From: CAWCKS01 sp963763485
GTDB taxonomy: Bacteria > Pseudomonadota > Alphaproteobacteria > Rhizobiales > Xanthobacteraceae
NCBI GenBank assembly: GCA_963763485.1
Contig: CAVXOW010000003.1
Span: forward strand, 496,001 to 560,000
Length of the DNA: 64,000 bases
Direction of reading: 5' to 3'
The stretch's first letter is position 1. Every line of letters starts with the position of its first letter. The translations under genes and the position numbers were made by a program. Positions 44,810-53,809 of this stretch are shown here, piece by piece. A model generated the notes under the pieces. The model made no database searches. It was given only the letters and a program-made list of their open reading frames with translations, and was not told the origin of the DNA.

Positions 44810-45625
44810 TTAGTCGGCTGCTTTCGCCTCATTCCACAGCGCATCCATCTCATCGAGAGACGACTGCTCCAGCGTCTTGCCGCGTTCACGGAGTGCGCTC
44901 TCGATGTAAGCGAAGCGCTTCATCACCTTGGCGTTGGTCTGGCGCAACGCGCTTTCCGGATCCGCTTTCATGTGCCGCGCGAGGTTGACTGCGACAAACA
45001 GGAGATCGCCGATCTCTTCGACCACGTGCGAGGTATCGCCTTCGTCGAGTGCGGCTTCAATCTCGTCGGTCTCCTCGCGGATCTTGTTCAGCACGGCGCG
45101 CGGATCGTTCCAGTCGAAGCCGACGGTCGAAGCCTTTTTCTGCAATTCGAGCGCACGGGTCAGCGCCGGCAGCCCTGATTTCACCGACGCGAGCAGCGAA
45201 GGCGGCGCCGCGGTTGCTTCGCCGCGCCGTGCCGCGCGCTCGGCTTTCTCCTCGGCCTTGATCCGGCTCCAGTTGCGATTGACCGTCTCCTGCGAGGTCT
45301 GACCGGCATCGGGGCCGAACACATGCGGGTGACGGCGGATCATCTTTGTGGTGACGGCCTCGACCACATCGCCAAACGCGAATGCGCCGCGCTCCTGGGC
45401 CATTCGCGCGTGATAGACGACCTGAAGCAGGAGATCGCCAAGCTCGTCCTTGAGGTCATCGAAATCATCGCGCGCGATCGCGTCGGCAACCTCGTAGGCT
45501 TCCTCGATGGTGTAGGGCGCAATGGTCTCGAACGTCTGTTCCAGGTCCCACGGGCAGCCGGTCACCGGCGTACGCAGTGCCGTCATGATTTCGATGAGTC
45601 GTTGGATGTCGCTTGAAGGGGTCAT
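44810..45625 (-). CDS. mazG: Nucleoside triphosphate pyrophosphohydrolase MazG
   Basis: From the ATG at 45623-45625 the protein has 271 residues with two MazG domains: the first with CPWDLEQTFETIAPYTIEEA, EVADAIARDDFDDLKDELGD, and the second with EETDEIEAALDEGDTSHVVE then EIGDLLFVAVN. The ExxE...ExxD residues bind metal. MazG hydrolyses NTPs including (p)ppGpp-related and damaged nucleotides. The upstream part of the longer frame (45626-45721) is translation of a REP-like repeat and is excluded. Confidence 0.95.
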   Translation of the reverse strand: MTPSSDIQRLIEIMTALRTPVTGCPWDLEQTFETIAPYTIEEAYEVADAIARDDFDDLKDELGDLLLQVVYHARMAQERGAFAFGDVVEAVTTKMIRRHPHVFGPDAGQTSQETVNRNWSRIKAEEKAERAARRGEATAAPPSLLASVKSGLPALTRALELQKKASTVGFDWNDPRAVLNKIREETDEIEAALDEGDTSHVVEEIGDLLFVAVNLARHMKADPESALRQTNAKVMKRFAYIESALRERGKTLEQSSLDEMDALWNEAKAAD

Positions 45626-45653
45626 TTGGGTGCCGCTAGCGTGATCGGGGGGT

Positions 45654-45714
45654 CGTAGCCCGGGTTGAGCGGAGAGGCTGGACAACTTGTCCGGCCTCGC
45701 AGCGAAATCCGGGA
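45654..45714. repeat. REP-like repeat, left copy flanking RAYT
   Basis: About 61 bases from CGTAGCCCGGGTTGAGCG to GCGAAATCCGGG, with an inner hairpin (CTGGACAACTTGTCCGG). The inverse of this unit lies at 46269-46331. This is the widespread Bradyrhizobium intergenic palindromic element of the CCCGGATTTCGCTGCG type. Confidence 0.75.
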
Positions 45715-45723
45715 TTCGCAATT

Positions 45724-46254
45724 CTATTCGCCCAAGCTTCTACCTTCAAACGGGCCAATGTCTCCACCCCAGTCCTTCGGCAACAGCCCTTCGCGGACAT
45801 AGCGATGAAAGGACGAATGCGACCAGTCCTGAGCACGCGTTACGAGGCCGTGCTTGACGGGATTGAAGTGAATGTAGTCGACGTGCTGCTCAAAATCGCG
45901 ATCATCGCGAATGGTATGTTCCCAAAATCGGCGTTGCCACAGAATCGGTTCGCCATTCCTATGTCGCGCGATGGATGCTCCCATCTTCGTGACGCCGTCC
46001 GTAAATCGCCGTTTGATCAAGCTCAATCAATTCGACAGGTCGAGATCGTCCGCTGGCAAAGTCATGAGTATGTGGAGATGGTCGGGCAACACGACGATTG
46101 CATCGATTGTGAATGGACTACGTTGCTTCGTCGCCCGTATGGCCTGACGGAGTGCTTGTACATGGTGTACCAGCATTTCCGAGCGTCGATCTGCAAGTGT
46201 CGCGGTGACAAAGAATGTTCCGCCTGCAACGACATTTCGTCTATATCGAACCAT
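45724..46254 (-). pseudogene. REP-associated tyrosine transposase (RAYT) with in-frame stop
   Basis: A Y1-transposase-family protein. The first part, from ATG 46254, holds AGGTFFVTATLADRR and the HUH motif VLPDHLHILMTLP; an in-frame TGA at 46027-46029 follows DLDLSN. The same frame then continues LSLIKRRFTDGV, WQRRFWEHTIRDDRDFEQHV and DYIHFNPVKHGLV with the likely catalytic tyrosine, ending at 45724. A single C to T change (CGA to TGA) explains the stop. The gene lies between inverted REP-like repeats, the normal RAYT context, in which RAYTs mobilise REPs. Probably inactive unless TGA is read through. Confidence 0.85.
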
Positions 46255-46268
46255 GCACAACCCATTAC

Positions 46269-46331
46269 CCCGGATTTCGCTGCGAGCCCGGGCAAAGTTT
46301 TGCCCGGCCTCTCCGCTCAACCCGGGCTACG
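46269..46331. repeat. REP-like repeat, right copy flanking RAYT
   Basis: Inverse of the copy at 45654-45714; reads CCCGGATTTCGCTGCGAGCC, an inner CCGGGCAAAGTTTTGCCCGG hairpin, and ends ACCCGGGCTACG. Only 11 bases separate it from the queC ATG, so the hairpin lies in the queC leader. Confidence 0.75.
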
Positions 46332-46341
46332 GAGCCCAGCC

Positions 46342-47064
46342 ATGGACAACAACGCCAACGACACCGCCCTGGTCCTGTTCTCCGGCGGTCAGGATTCGGC
46401 CACTTGCCTCGCCTGGGCGCTGGCGAATTTTGCGCGCGTGGAGACCATCGGCTTCGCCTACGGCCAGCGCCACGCGGTGGAACTGGAATGCCGTACGATG
46501 CTGCTCGAAAAATTCGCCGGTCTTGACGAGGATTGGAAAGCAAAACTCGGCGACAGCCACACGCTGGCAATCCCGACACTCGCCGAAATCTCCGACACCG
46601 CGCTGACCCGCGACGTCGCGATCGCGATGGGCGAGGGTGGCTTGCCCAACACCTTCGTGCCCGGACGCAACCTGATCTTTTTGACCTTTGCCGCGGCGCT
46701 CGCCTATCGGCGCGGCATCAAGCATCTGGTCGGCGGCATGTGCGAGACCGACTACTCCGGCTATCCTGACTGCCGCGACGATACGCTGAAGTCGCTGCAG
46801 GTCACGCTGACGCTCGGGATGGACAGGCGCTTCGTCGTCCACACGCCGCTGATGTGGCGCGACAAGGCGCAGACCTGGGCGCTGGCCGACGAACTCGGCG
46901 GCGAGGCGCTGGTCGACCTCATTCGCGAACACTCGCACAGCTGCTATCTCGGCGACCGCACCCATCGCCACGACTGGGGTTTTGGTTGCGGCGAATGTCC
47001 GGCGTGCAAATTGCGCGCCGACGGCTGGGCGCGTTACGTCGTGCAATCGGCCGCGGAGGGGTAG
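46342..47064 (+). CDS. queC: 7-cyano-7-deazaguanine synthase
   Basis: 240 residues starting MDNNANDTALVLFSGGQDSA; SGGQDS is the ATP PP-loop. The zinc site is in the C-terminal GFGCGECPACKLRADGW plus the SCYLGDR cysteine. QueC makes preQ0, the queuosine precursor, from CDG. queD and queE are not in the window. The longer frame from 45805 is an accidental extension through the RAYT region. The REP-like repeat directly before the ATG may influence expression. Confidence 0.95.
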   Translation: MDNNANDTALVLFSGGQDSATCLAWALANFARVETIGFAYGQRHAVELECRTMLLEKFAGLDEDWKAKLGDSHTLAIPTLAEISDTALTRDVAIAMGEGGLPNTFVPGRNLIFLTFAAALAYRRGIKHLVGGMCETDYSGYPDCRDDTLKSLQVTLTLGMDRRFVVHTPLMWRDKAQTWALADELGGEALVDLIREHSHSCYLGDRTHRHDWGFGCGECPACKLRADGWARYVVQSAAEG

Positions 47065-47071
47065 GGGACCA

Positions 47072-47452
47072 CTATCCCCGTGGCGGGAAATGCACCGCCT
47101 CGATCTTGTTGCCGTCCAGATCGAAGATGAACGCGCCGAAATAGGTCGTCATCGCCGCCTGCCGCGGACCGGGATCGCCAGCGTTGAAGCAGCCGCGCGC
47201 CAGCGCGCCATCGAAGAATGCGCGTACCGCCTCATCGCTCGGCGCACGCAGGCAGATGTGGACGCCGGTATCAGGCGTCACCTTCGGCAGGTTCGGACGC
47301 AGGTTGAGCCAGAACTCTGGATAGCGCTTGCCGAAACCGATCGTCGCCTCGCGCGTCACCAGCCGCTTGAGTTCGAGATGCGGCAGGATCGCATCATACA
47401 GCGCGCCGCTCGCCGCGAGGTCGCGGACCGCGACGGACACGTGGTCGATCAT
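47072..47452 (-). CDS. VOC-family (glyoxalase-like) protein
   Basis: 126 residues starting MIDHVSVAVRDLAASGALYD, typical for a vicinal-oxygen-chelate fold with two beta-alpha-beta-beta-beta units; His and Glu metal ligands are probably H4 and the Glu in NKIEAVHFP near the end. The ending ATYFGAFIFDLDGNKIEAVH is a VOC hallmark. The substrate is unknown. Convergent with queC. Confidence 0.85.
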   Translation of the reverse strand: MIDHVSVAVRDLAASGALYDAILPHLELKRLVTREATIGFGKRYPEFWLNLRPNLPKVTPDTGVHICLRAPSDEAVRAFFDGALARGCFNAGDPGPRQAAMTTYFGAFIFDLDGNKIEAVHFPPRG

Positions 47453-47548
47453 TTTCTTGCTCCTTCACTCTCATGCCGGTCTCTCATGGTCACAATCAGG
47501 CCCGACTATGATCTAGTCACCAATCACAACCAAGGGGAGGGACCTGCC

Positions 47549-48337
47549 ATGGCCGACACTGACGCCATTCTCGTCGAACGCGACGGCCCGGTGACCATCG
47601 TCTCGATCAACCGGCCAGAGCGGCGCAACGCCGTCGATGGCGCCACCGCTCGAAAGCTGTTCGATGCGTTTCTCGCCTTCGATTCCGATCCTGAGTCATC
47701 GGTCGCGGTGTTCACCGGCACCAACGGCGCCTTCTGCGCCGGTGCCGACCTGAAGGCGACCGCAGCGGGCGATCGCGAGAAGCGCCGCGAGCTCGGCGGC
47801 CACAACACCATCGCGCCGATGGGGCCGAGCCGGCTGCGGCTCTCGAAGCCGGTCATTGCCGCGGTCGAAGGTCACGCAGTCGCCGGAGGGATGGAGCTCG
47901 CGCTGTGGGCCGACATGCGAGTGGTGGGTGAGGGCGCCGTGTTCGGCATCTTCTGCCGCCGTTTTGGCGTGCCGCTGATCGACCTCGGAACCATTCGCCT
48001 GCCGCGCCTGATCGGCCAATCCCGCGCGATGGATCTGATCCTGACCGGGCGGCCAGTCGATGCCCATGAAGCGCTTCAGCTCGGCATCGCCAATCGTCTG
48101 GTGCCGCAGGGGCAGGCGTGCGCGCATGCAGTCGCCCTGGCGAAGGAGCTCGCGAAATTCCCGCAAGCCTGCCTGCGCAACGACAAGCGCTCGGCGCTGC
48201 GGCAATGGGACCTTTCGGAAGAAGACGCGATCAACGACGAGATGGCCGGGGGCTTGAAGGTGATCGCCTCGGGTGAGACGCTTGCCGGCGCGACGCGCTT
48301 TGCGCAAGGTGCCGGCCGGCACGGCAAGTTCGAGTAG
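47549..48337 (+). CDS. Enoyl-CoA hydratase/isomerase family protein
   Basis: AAGGGGAGGG stands upstream of the ATG. 262 residues with the crotonase signatures: VTIVSINRPERRNAVDGATA, the first oxyanion loop GAFCAGADLKA and second loop AVEGHAVAGGMELALWADMR. Family members hydrate enoyl-CoA or isomerise double bonds; exact activity is undetermined. A second crotonase lies 120 bases downstream, beyond a palindromic repeat. Confidence 0.9.
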   Translation: MADTDAILVERDGPVTIVSINRPERRNAVDGATARKLFDAFLAFDSDPESSVAVFTGTNGAFCAGADLKATAAGDREKRRELGGHNTIAPMGPSRLRLSKPVIAAVEGHAVAGGMELALWADMRVVGEGAVFGIFCRRFGVPLIDLGTIRLPRLIGQSRAMDLILTGRPVDAHEALQLGIANRLVPQGQACAHAVALAKELAKFPQACLRNDKRSALRQWDLSEEDAINDEMAGGLKVIASGETLAGATRFAQGAGRHGKFE

Positions 48338-48357
48338 GGTGCGGACGCTGATTGCGT

Positions 48358-48440
48358 CGTCATTGCGAGCGAAGCGAAGCAATCCAGGGGCCCAAAAAAC
48401 AAAACTGGATTGCTTCGGCGCTTCGCGCCTCGCAATGACG
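48358..48440. repeat. Palindromic intergenic repeat (RPE-like)
   Basis: CGTCATTGCGAGCGAAGCGA with AGCAATCCAG pairs with CTGGATTGCTTCG...CGCAATGACG across a short A-rich loop. This is the well-known palindromic repeat of Bradyrhizobium and relatives, located between genes and able to form a long RNA stem. The arms show a few mismatches. Confidence 0.85.
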
Positions 48441-48457
48441 GAGACGGGAGAATTTCT

Positions 48458-49264
48458 TTGAGCGAATTCGTTAAAATCGAGCGTGGTCTCGGTCCGGAAG
48501 GCCGCATCGCCGTGGTGCGCTTCAACCGCGGCGACAATCTCAACGCCCTCTCCTCTGAGGCGATGCGACAGTTAACGGCGGCCGCGCGCAGCTTTGAAGA
48601 AGACGACGTGTCGTCTGTGGTGGTGCTGACTGGGACCGCAAAAGCGTTTAGCGCCGGCGCCGATCTGAAGGATCGCGAAGGCCGCGACCGCGGCTCAAAA
48701 GGCATCGGCGCGCTGCGCCGCCAATTGCGGCTCGGACCACGGCTGACGCGGGCCTGGCACGAGATGGAGCAGGTCACGATCGGCGCTATCGAAGGCTTTT
48801 GCATCGGCGGCGGCGCCGCGCTCGCGGTCGCGCTCGATTTCCGCATCATGGGCCGTGGCGGCCACATCCGCATTCCGGAGATTGCGCTCGGCATGAACAT
48901 GAGCTGGCAGAGCGTGCCGCGCATGCTGCACCTGATGGGCCCGGCGCGCACGAAGCAGGCCGTGATCATCGCCGACGAGAAGATTTCCGCGCAGGAGGCC
49001 TACGAATGGCGCCTGGTCGAGCAGGTGGTCGACGACGGCAGGACCTTTGAGGCGGCAATGACGCTCGCCGAGAAAATCGCGCGCCAGCCGCCGATTCCCG
49101 TGGCGATGACCAAGCTCACTGTCAATCGTCTTGCGCACGCGCTCGACGATCTCGCAAGCCACATGGACCGCGACCAGTACGCGCTGGCGAGCCTGACCGA
49201 CGACCACAAGGAAGGCGTCGCGTCGTTTCTCGAGCGCCGCAAGCCGCGCTTCAAGGGCAGGTGA
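48458..49264 (+). CDS. Enoyl-CoA hydratase/isomerase family protein
   Basis: A TTG start at 48458 with GGGAG upstream is preferred, because the longer frame from 48410 translates the palindromic repeat. The protein (268 residues) begins MSEFVKIERGLGPEGRIAVV and has NALSSEAMRQL, FSAGADLKDREGRDRG and EGFCIGGGAALAVALDFRIM, the crotonase fold. Activity is unassigned. Its TGA overlaps the GTG start of the following hydrolase. Confidence 0.88.
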   Translation: MSEFVKIERGLGPEGRIAVVRFNRGDNLNALSSEAMRQLTAAARSFEEDDVSSVVVLTGTAKAFSAGADLKDREGRDRGSKGIGALRRQLRLGPRLTRAWHEMEQVTIGAIEGFCIGGGAALAVALDFRIMGRGGHIRIPEIALGMNMSWQSVPRMLHLMGPARTKQAVIIADEKISAQEAYEWRLVEQVVDDGRTFEAAMTLAEKIARQPPIPVAMTKLTVNRLAHALDDLASHMDRDQYALASLTDDHKEGVASFLERRKPRFKGR

Positions 49265-50001
49265 GCGCGGTGGTGAACCTGCCGGTGGCGCTCGCGCCGT
49301 TCCGTCATCGCCTCGTCCACCTCGCGGACCGTCTCGCGGGCGAGGGTGGCTTGAAGATCGTCGCGATCGGCTCATCTACCACCCACGGCGAAGGCGACGT
49401 AAGACCTTACCCTGCTCGGCTGCAGGACGCCTTGAAGGCGCGATACCCGAAACGTGACATCAAGGTCGTCAACAAGGGCCAGAACGGTCAGGAAGCGCCT
49501 GACGAGCTCAAGCGCTTTCAGCAAGACGTGCTCGACGAGAAGCCGGATGTGGTGATCTGGCAGGTCGGCACAAACGCGGTATGGCACGGCGACGACCTCG
49601 ATACCGCCGCAGCCGCGATCCGCTATGGGCTGGATCTGCTCGCCGACCTGCCGATGGATGTGGTGGTGATGGATTTGCAATACCTGCCGGCGGTCCTGAC
49701 GCCGGACCGCATCGACGCCGCCGAACGGATGGTTGCCTTGATCGCCGACGCCGTGGCGACGGCGCGAGGTCCGGTGAACCTGTTCAAGCGCTTTGCCTAC
49801 ATGCGCGACTGGCACGAGCTGGAAAGAAGATCGTTCGACAGCATGATCGACCCAACCGATCTGTTGCGGCTCCATCACAGCGACTGGAGCATCCAGCGGG
49901 TCGTCGACGCGCTGGCCATGGTCATGCTCGACGCCATCGCGCCGGCGCCCGGAGAGTGGCCGCGGCGGGGTCAGGGCTCCGGCTCAGGCCGGACAAGTTA
50001 G
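49261..50001 (+). CDS. SGNH/GDSL-type hydrolase
   Basis: 246 residues from GTG 49261, overlapping the previous stop by four bases (GTGA). Block I GLKIVAIGSSTTHGEG supplies the catalytic Ser, block II the Gly in NKGQNGQEAP, block III VIWQVGTNAVWHGDD the Asn, and the C-terminal LLRLHHSDW the His. Substrates of this family are esters of carbohydrates or lipids. No signal peptide is obvious, so it may be cytoplasmic. Coupled translation with the crotonase suggests a shared transcript. Confidence 0.85.
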   Translation: MSAVVNLPVALAPFRHRLVHLADRLAGEGGLKIVAIGSSTTHGEGDVRPYPARLQDALKARYPKRDIKVVNKGQNGQEAPDELKRFQQDVLDEKPDVVIWQVGTNAVWHGDDLDTAAAAIRYGLDLLADLPMDVVVMDLQYLPAVLTPDRIDAAERMVALIADAVATARGPVNLFKRFAYMRDWHELERRSFDSMIDPTDLLRLHHSDWSIQRVVDALAMVMLDAIAPAPGEWPRRGQGSGSGRTS

Positions 50002-50028
50002 GTCTTGCCTGATCTATGATTCGCATAA

Positions 50029-50100
50029 GATATATTATGGAATATATCGAATACGGACTTTCTCAAACCCTCACGGAAATCGCGAAAACCGTTGCGATTT
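50029..50100. terminator. AT-rich palindromes between convergent genes
   Basis: GATATATT ATGG AATATATC (50029-50048) is a perfect palindrome, and AAATCGC...GCGATTT (50077-50100) is a seven-pair stem followed by T residues on the plus strand. They lie between the hydrolase stop (50001) and the amidohydrolase stop (50125) and may end transcripts from both sides. Confidence 0.45.
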
Positions 50101-50124
50101 TAACCAATTGCGCGGCGGCGGTGG

Positions 50125-50994
50125 TCACGCGAAATCGAACAGCCGCGCCGGATTATCGACCAGGATCTTGTGCTGCAGCTGCGGCTCGGGTGCGAACAAT
50201 GGGATGAGATCGACGAGGTCGCCATCATCAGGCATCACCTTGACGTTCGGGTGTGGCCAGTCCGTCCCCCAGATCACGCGATCCGGCGCCGTCTCGACCA
50301 GCTTGCGCGCGAACGGAATGGCATCGTGGAACGGCGGCCCGGCTGTCGACACGCGCTCGAAGCCCGAGGCCTTCACCCAGCATTTCGGGTCGCGTTGCAT
50401 CAGCTCGAGCAGGATCTTGAACGGCCGCTGCTCGAGCCCGGCAGACGCCGTGACGCGGGCCATGTGGTCGATCGTGTAGCGCACAGGCAGCTTCGCCAGT
50501 GTGTCGGCAAAGTCGGGCAGGTCGACCGCATCGAAATGCAGGTCGATGTGCCAGTCGAGCGGCGCCACCATGGCAACGATGCGATGGAACGTTGCCATGT
50601 CAGGCATGCCGCCGAGATGGCGGACGAAGTTGAAGCGGCAGCCGCGGAAGCCGCCGTTGTGGAGAGCACGGACGCCCTGCTCCGTGATGCTGCCGTCGAT
50701 GTTGGCGACGCCGCGGTAGCGGCCGTTGGACACCGCGATGGCGTCGAGCGCGACGCTATTGTCGGTGCCGTGGACGGTCGCGTTGACGATGACGGCGCGG
50801 CCGATGCCAAGTTTCCTGTGCAGCGCCTGGAACGCCGACAGCGGCGCGTCGGGCGGCGTGTAGGAACGATCGGGCGCGTAGGGGTATTTGTCTCCGGGCC
50901 CGAAGATGTGGGTGTGCGCGTCGCAGGCCAGCGGCGGCAGCTTGAACACCGGCGTGCGAGGATTCGGATCGGGTCCCGGGATCGGTTTAACCAT
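50125..50994 (-). CDS. Amidohydrolase-2 family (LigI-like) hydrolase
   Basis: 289 residues. The metal-site start LACDAHTHIFGPGDKYPYAP, the middle RGCRFNFVRHLGG and the end RVIWGTDWPHPNVKVMPDDG are the pattern of the 2-pyrone-4,6-dicarboxylate lactonase group (LigI and relatives), which hydrolyse lactones of aromatic catabolism. Many related proteins have other substrates, and no other aromatic-degradation gene is adjacent. Frame is intact. Confidence 0.87.
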   Translation of the reverse strand: MVKPIPGPDPNPRTPVFKLPPLACDAHTHIFGPGDKYPYAPDRSYTPPDAPLSAFQALHRKLGIGRAVIVNATVHGTDNSVALDAIAVSNGRYRGVANIDGSITEQGVRALHNGGFRGCRFNFVRHLGGMPDMATFHRIVAMVAPLDWHIDLHFDAVDLPDFADTLAKLPVRYTIDHMARVTASAGLEQRPFKILLELMQRDPKCWVKASGFERVSTAGPPFHDAIPFARKLVETAPDRVIWGTDWPHPNVKVMPDDGDLVDLIPLFAPEPQLQHKILVDNPARLFDFA

Positions 50995-51118
50995 TGTTCT
51001 TCACCCTTTGGCGGCACATCAGGCGCGGCACTGACTCCAATATAAATCAACGCCTTGCGGTGATATCTTGCAAGCCATCTTGCGGCCCCGCCGGGCACGC
51101 GCATGTCCAGGAAGCGAT

Positions 51119-52804
51119 ATGCGCAAAGAAGATCATGAACCGCGAGCACCTGCGATGCGCAATGGCAAAACCGCTTACGATATCGGCCTCGACAAGAACA
51201 AGGCGAATTACGTCTCGCTGTCGCCGCTGAGCTTTCTCGAACGCTCAGCGCAAGTCCATCCCAAGCTGACCAGCGTGGTCTACGAGGATCGCCGCTTTAC
51301 CTGGGCGGAGACCTATGCGCGGGCGCGCCGGTTCGCTTCGATGCTGGCCAGGCGCGGCATCGGTCATGGCGATACCGTCGCCGTGATGCTGCCGAACGTG
51401 CCGGCGATGTACGAGGCGCATTTCGCCATTCCGATGGTCGGCGCGGTGATCAATGCGCTGAACACCCGGCTCGATGCGTCCGCCCTCGCCTTCATGCTGG
51501 ACCACGGCGAAGCCAAGGTGCTCCTGGTCGATCCCGAGCTTGCCGGCGTGATGGAAGACGCGTTGAAGCAGATGAAGGGCCCAAAGCCGTTCGTCATCGA
51601 CGTCGACGACAAGACGTTTTCCGGCGGCAAGCGTATCGGCGAGATTGAGTATGAAAGCTGGATCGCACAGGGCGACCCAAAATTCGCGTGGTCGGTGCCT
51701 GAGGACGAATGGGATGCCATTGCGCTGAGTTACACCTCGGGCACCACGGGCAACCCGAAGGGCGTCGTTACCCATCACCGCGGCGCGTATCTCAACGCCG
51801 TCAGCAACATCGTCTCAGGCAATCTCGGCCTGCATCCGGTCTATCTCTGGACCTTGCCGATGTTCCACTGCAACGGCTGGTGCTTCCCATGGACGCTGGC
51901 GGCGGCGAGCGGCATCAATGTCTGCCTGCGCAAGGTCGATCCGGCAAAGATCTTCGAGCTGATCCCGAAGCACGGCGTCACGCACATGTGCGGTGCGCCG
52001 ATCGTCTATGCCACCTTGATCAGCGCGCCATCGGCGCCGCGCGGCGCCAAGGCCACGCCAATCTCCGGATTGATCGCCGGCGCGCCGCCGCCAGTCGCGG
52101 TGATCCAGGGTGCCGAGGAGATCGGCATCACCCTCACCCACGTCTATGGTCTGACCGAAGTCTACGGCCCCGCCTCAGTCTGTGCGGAGCAGCCGGGCTG
52201 GGACGATCTGACGGTTGAAGAGCGCGCCGTGCTGAAGCGCCGGCAGGGCGTCGCCTATCACCTGCAGGACAAAGTCACCGTGCTCGACCCCGAAACGATG
52301 AAGCCTGTGCCGCACGATGGCGAGACCATCGGCGAAGTGATGTTCCGCGGCAATATCGTGATGAAGGGCTATCTCAAGAACGAGAAAGCAACCAAGGAGT
52401 CGTTTGCCGACGGCTGGTTCCACACCGGCGACCTCGGCGTGATCGACGGCGACGGCTACATCATCATCAAGGACCGCTCCAAGGACATCATCATCTCCGG
52501 CGGAGAGAACATTTCGTCGGTCGAGGTCGAGGATGTGCTGTACAAGCATCCGGCCGTGCTGTTCGCCGCTGTGGTCGCCAAGCCTGACAAGAAATGGGGC
52601 GAGGTGCCCTGCGCTTTCGTCGAGCTAAAGGACGGCGCCAAAGCCGACGAGGCCGAGATTCTGGCGTTCTGCCGCAAGCAACTGCCCGGCTTCAAATCGC
52701 CGAAGGCGGTGGTCTTTGGTCCGCTGCCGAAAACCTCGACCGGAAAAATCCAGAAGTTCGAGCTGCGCAAGCAGGTCGATTCGGTCGCGGCGATCGCGCA
52801 ATAA
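51119..52804 (+). CDS. AMP-dependent acyl-CoA synthetase
   Basis: From ATG 51119 (AGGAAG upstream) about 561 residues. The ANL motifs are complete: ALSYTSGTTGNPKGVVTHHR (A3), GLTEVYGPASVC (A5), DGWFHTGDLGVIDGDGYI (A7), DRSKDIIISGGENISSVEVE (A8) and the catalytic Lys in KTSTGKIQKFELR. Closest in style to medium/long-chain acyl-CoA synthetases of the AMP-binding class; the acyl chain is uncertain. Its stop TAA overlaps the ATG of the following hydrolase by one base. Confidence 0.93.
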   Translation: MRKEDHEPRAPAMRNGKTAYDIGLDKNKANYVSLSPLSFLERSAQVHPKLTSVVYEDRRFTWAETYARARRFASMLARRGIGHGDTVAVMLPNVPAMYEAHFAIPMVGAVINALNTRLDASALAFMLDHGEAKVLLVDPELAGVMEDALKQMKGPKPFVIDVDDKTFSGGKRIGEIEYESWIAQGDPKFAWSVPEDEWDAIALSYTSGTTGNPKGVVTHHRGAYLNAVSNIVSGNLGLHPVYLWTLPMFHCNGWCFPWTLAAASGINVCLRKVDPAKIFELIPKHGVTHMCGAPIVYATLISAPSAPRGAKATPISGLIAGAPPPVAVIQGAEEIGITLTHVYGLTEVYGPASVCAEQPGWDDLTVEERAVLKRRQGVAYHLQDKVTVLDPETMKPVPHDGETIGEVMFRGNIVMKGYLKNEKATKESFADGWFHTGDLGVIDGDGYIIIKDRSKDIIISGGENISSVEVEDVLYKHPAVLFAAVVAKPDKKWGEVPCAFVELKDGAKADEAEILAFCRKQLPGFKSPKAVVFGPLPKTSTGKIQKFELRKQVDSVAAIAQ

Positions 52805-53809
52805 TGGTGCCGGACGCGCTTGCCGGCGCCTTTGCGCCCGTCGAGCAAGCGATTGCGCAGGGCCGCATTCCCGGCGCGGTTCTCGGTATCGTGACTGCGT
52901 CGGGCGATCGCGCGGTTGAGCATGGTGGGCGCGCGCAGGTCGTGCCATCGCCGATTCCGATGCGCCGCGAGACCATCTTCGACCTCGCTTCGCTCACTAA
53001 GGTCATCTTCACCACGACCACGGTCCTGCGGCTGGTCGAGCAGGGCCGCATGCGCCTCGACCAGCCGCTCGGCGAGTTGATCCCCGATCTCCGGCAGTAT
53101 GATTTGTCGGCACCTGAACGAACACTGACGGTACGCCAGTGTCTGTCGCATCAGACCTTTCTGCCCGCGGTCGAACCGCTTTACACTTATGGTCAGGACG
53201 CAAGGACGTTGCGGGCATTCGTCCTGCAGCGCGTCTGGGCACACGGCTCGCCCGTCTACTCCGATATCAATTTCATCCTGCTCGGCATTGCGATCGAACG
53301 CGTCACCGGCAAGCCGCTCAGCCAGCAACCGCTCGCTCCTGGCTTCACGTTTTCACCTGAACCCGAGAGCTGCGCGGCAACAGAGCATTGCCAATGGCGC
53401 GAGCGCGTCTTGCGTGGCGAGGTCCACGACGAGAACGCCTTCGCGCTCGGTGGCGCCTCCGGTCACGCCGGGCTGTTTGGGCCGATCGATGCCGTGCTCG
53501 ATTTTGCCAAAGCATTGCTCGACGGCTCGGCCTTCACCGCTGACAGCCTCGAGCTCTTGCGCACGCGGCAGTCAGATCGGCGCTCGCTCGGCTGGGAGAT
53601 GCGTTACGACGGCTGGTCCGGTGGCAACTCATGCTCGGAGGCCACGATCGGTCATACCGGCTTTACCGGTACCGGGCTGTGGATCGATTTTCAGCGCGGC
53701 ATCGCCTGGTCGCTGCTGACCAACCGCGTGCATCCGACGCGTCACTTCAATTCCGGGATCGTCCAGTTGCGGCAGGCCGTCGGCAATCTCGTCGATCGCG
53801 GGCTGCTAG
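52804..53809 (+). pseudogene. Beta-lactamase-family serine hydrolase, probably frameshifted at the end
   Basis: Starting at ATG 52804 (TAATG junction), the SxxK motif is in IFDLASLTKVIFTTT, the YxN motif in VYSDINFILLG, and HTGFTGTGLWID is the third region, matching class C beta-lactamase-like hydrolases of about 335 residues. The open frame runs on into 360 residues antisense to the MBL and tatD genes. A +1 indel near 53790 would lead to a TAG at 53807-53809 directly at the end of the family length. This is inferred from the length and the neighbouring lesions. Confidence 0.8.
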
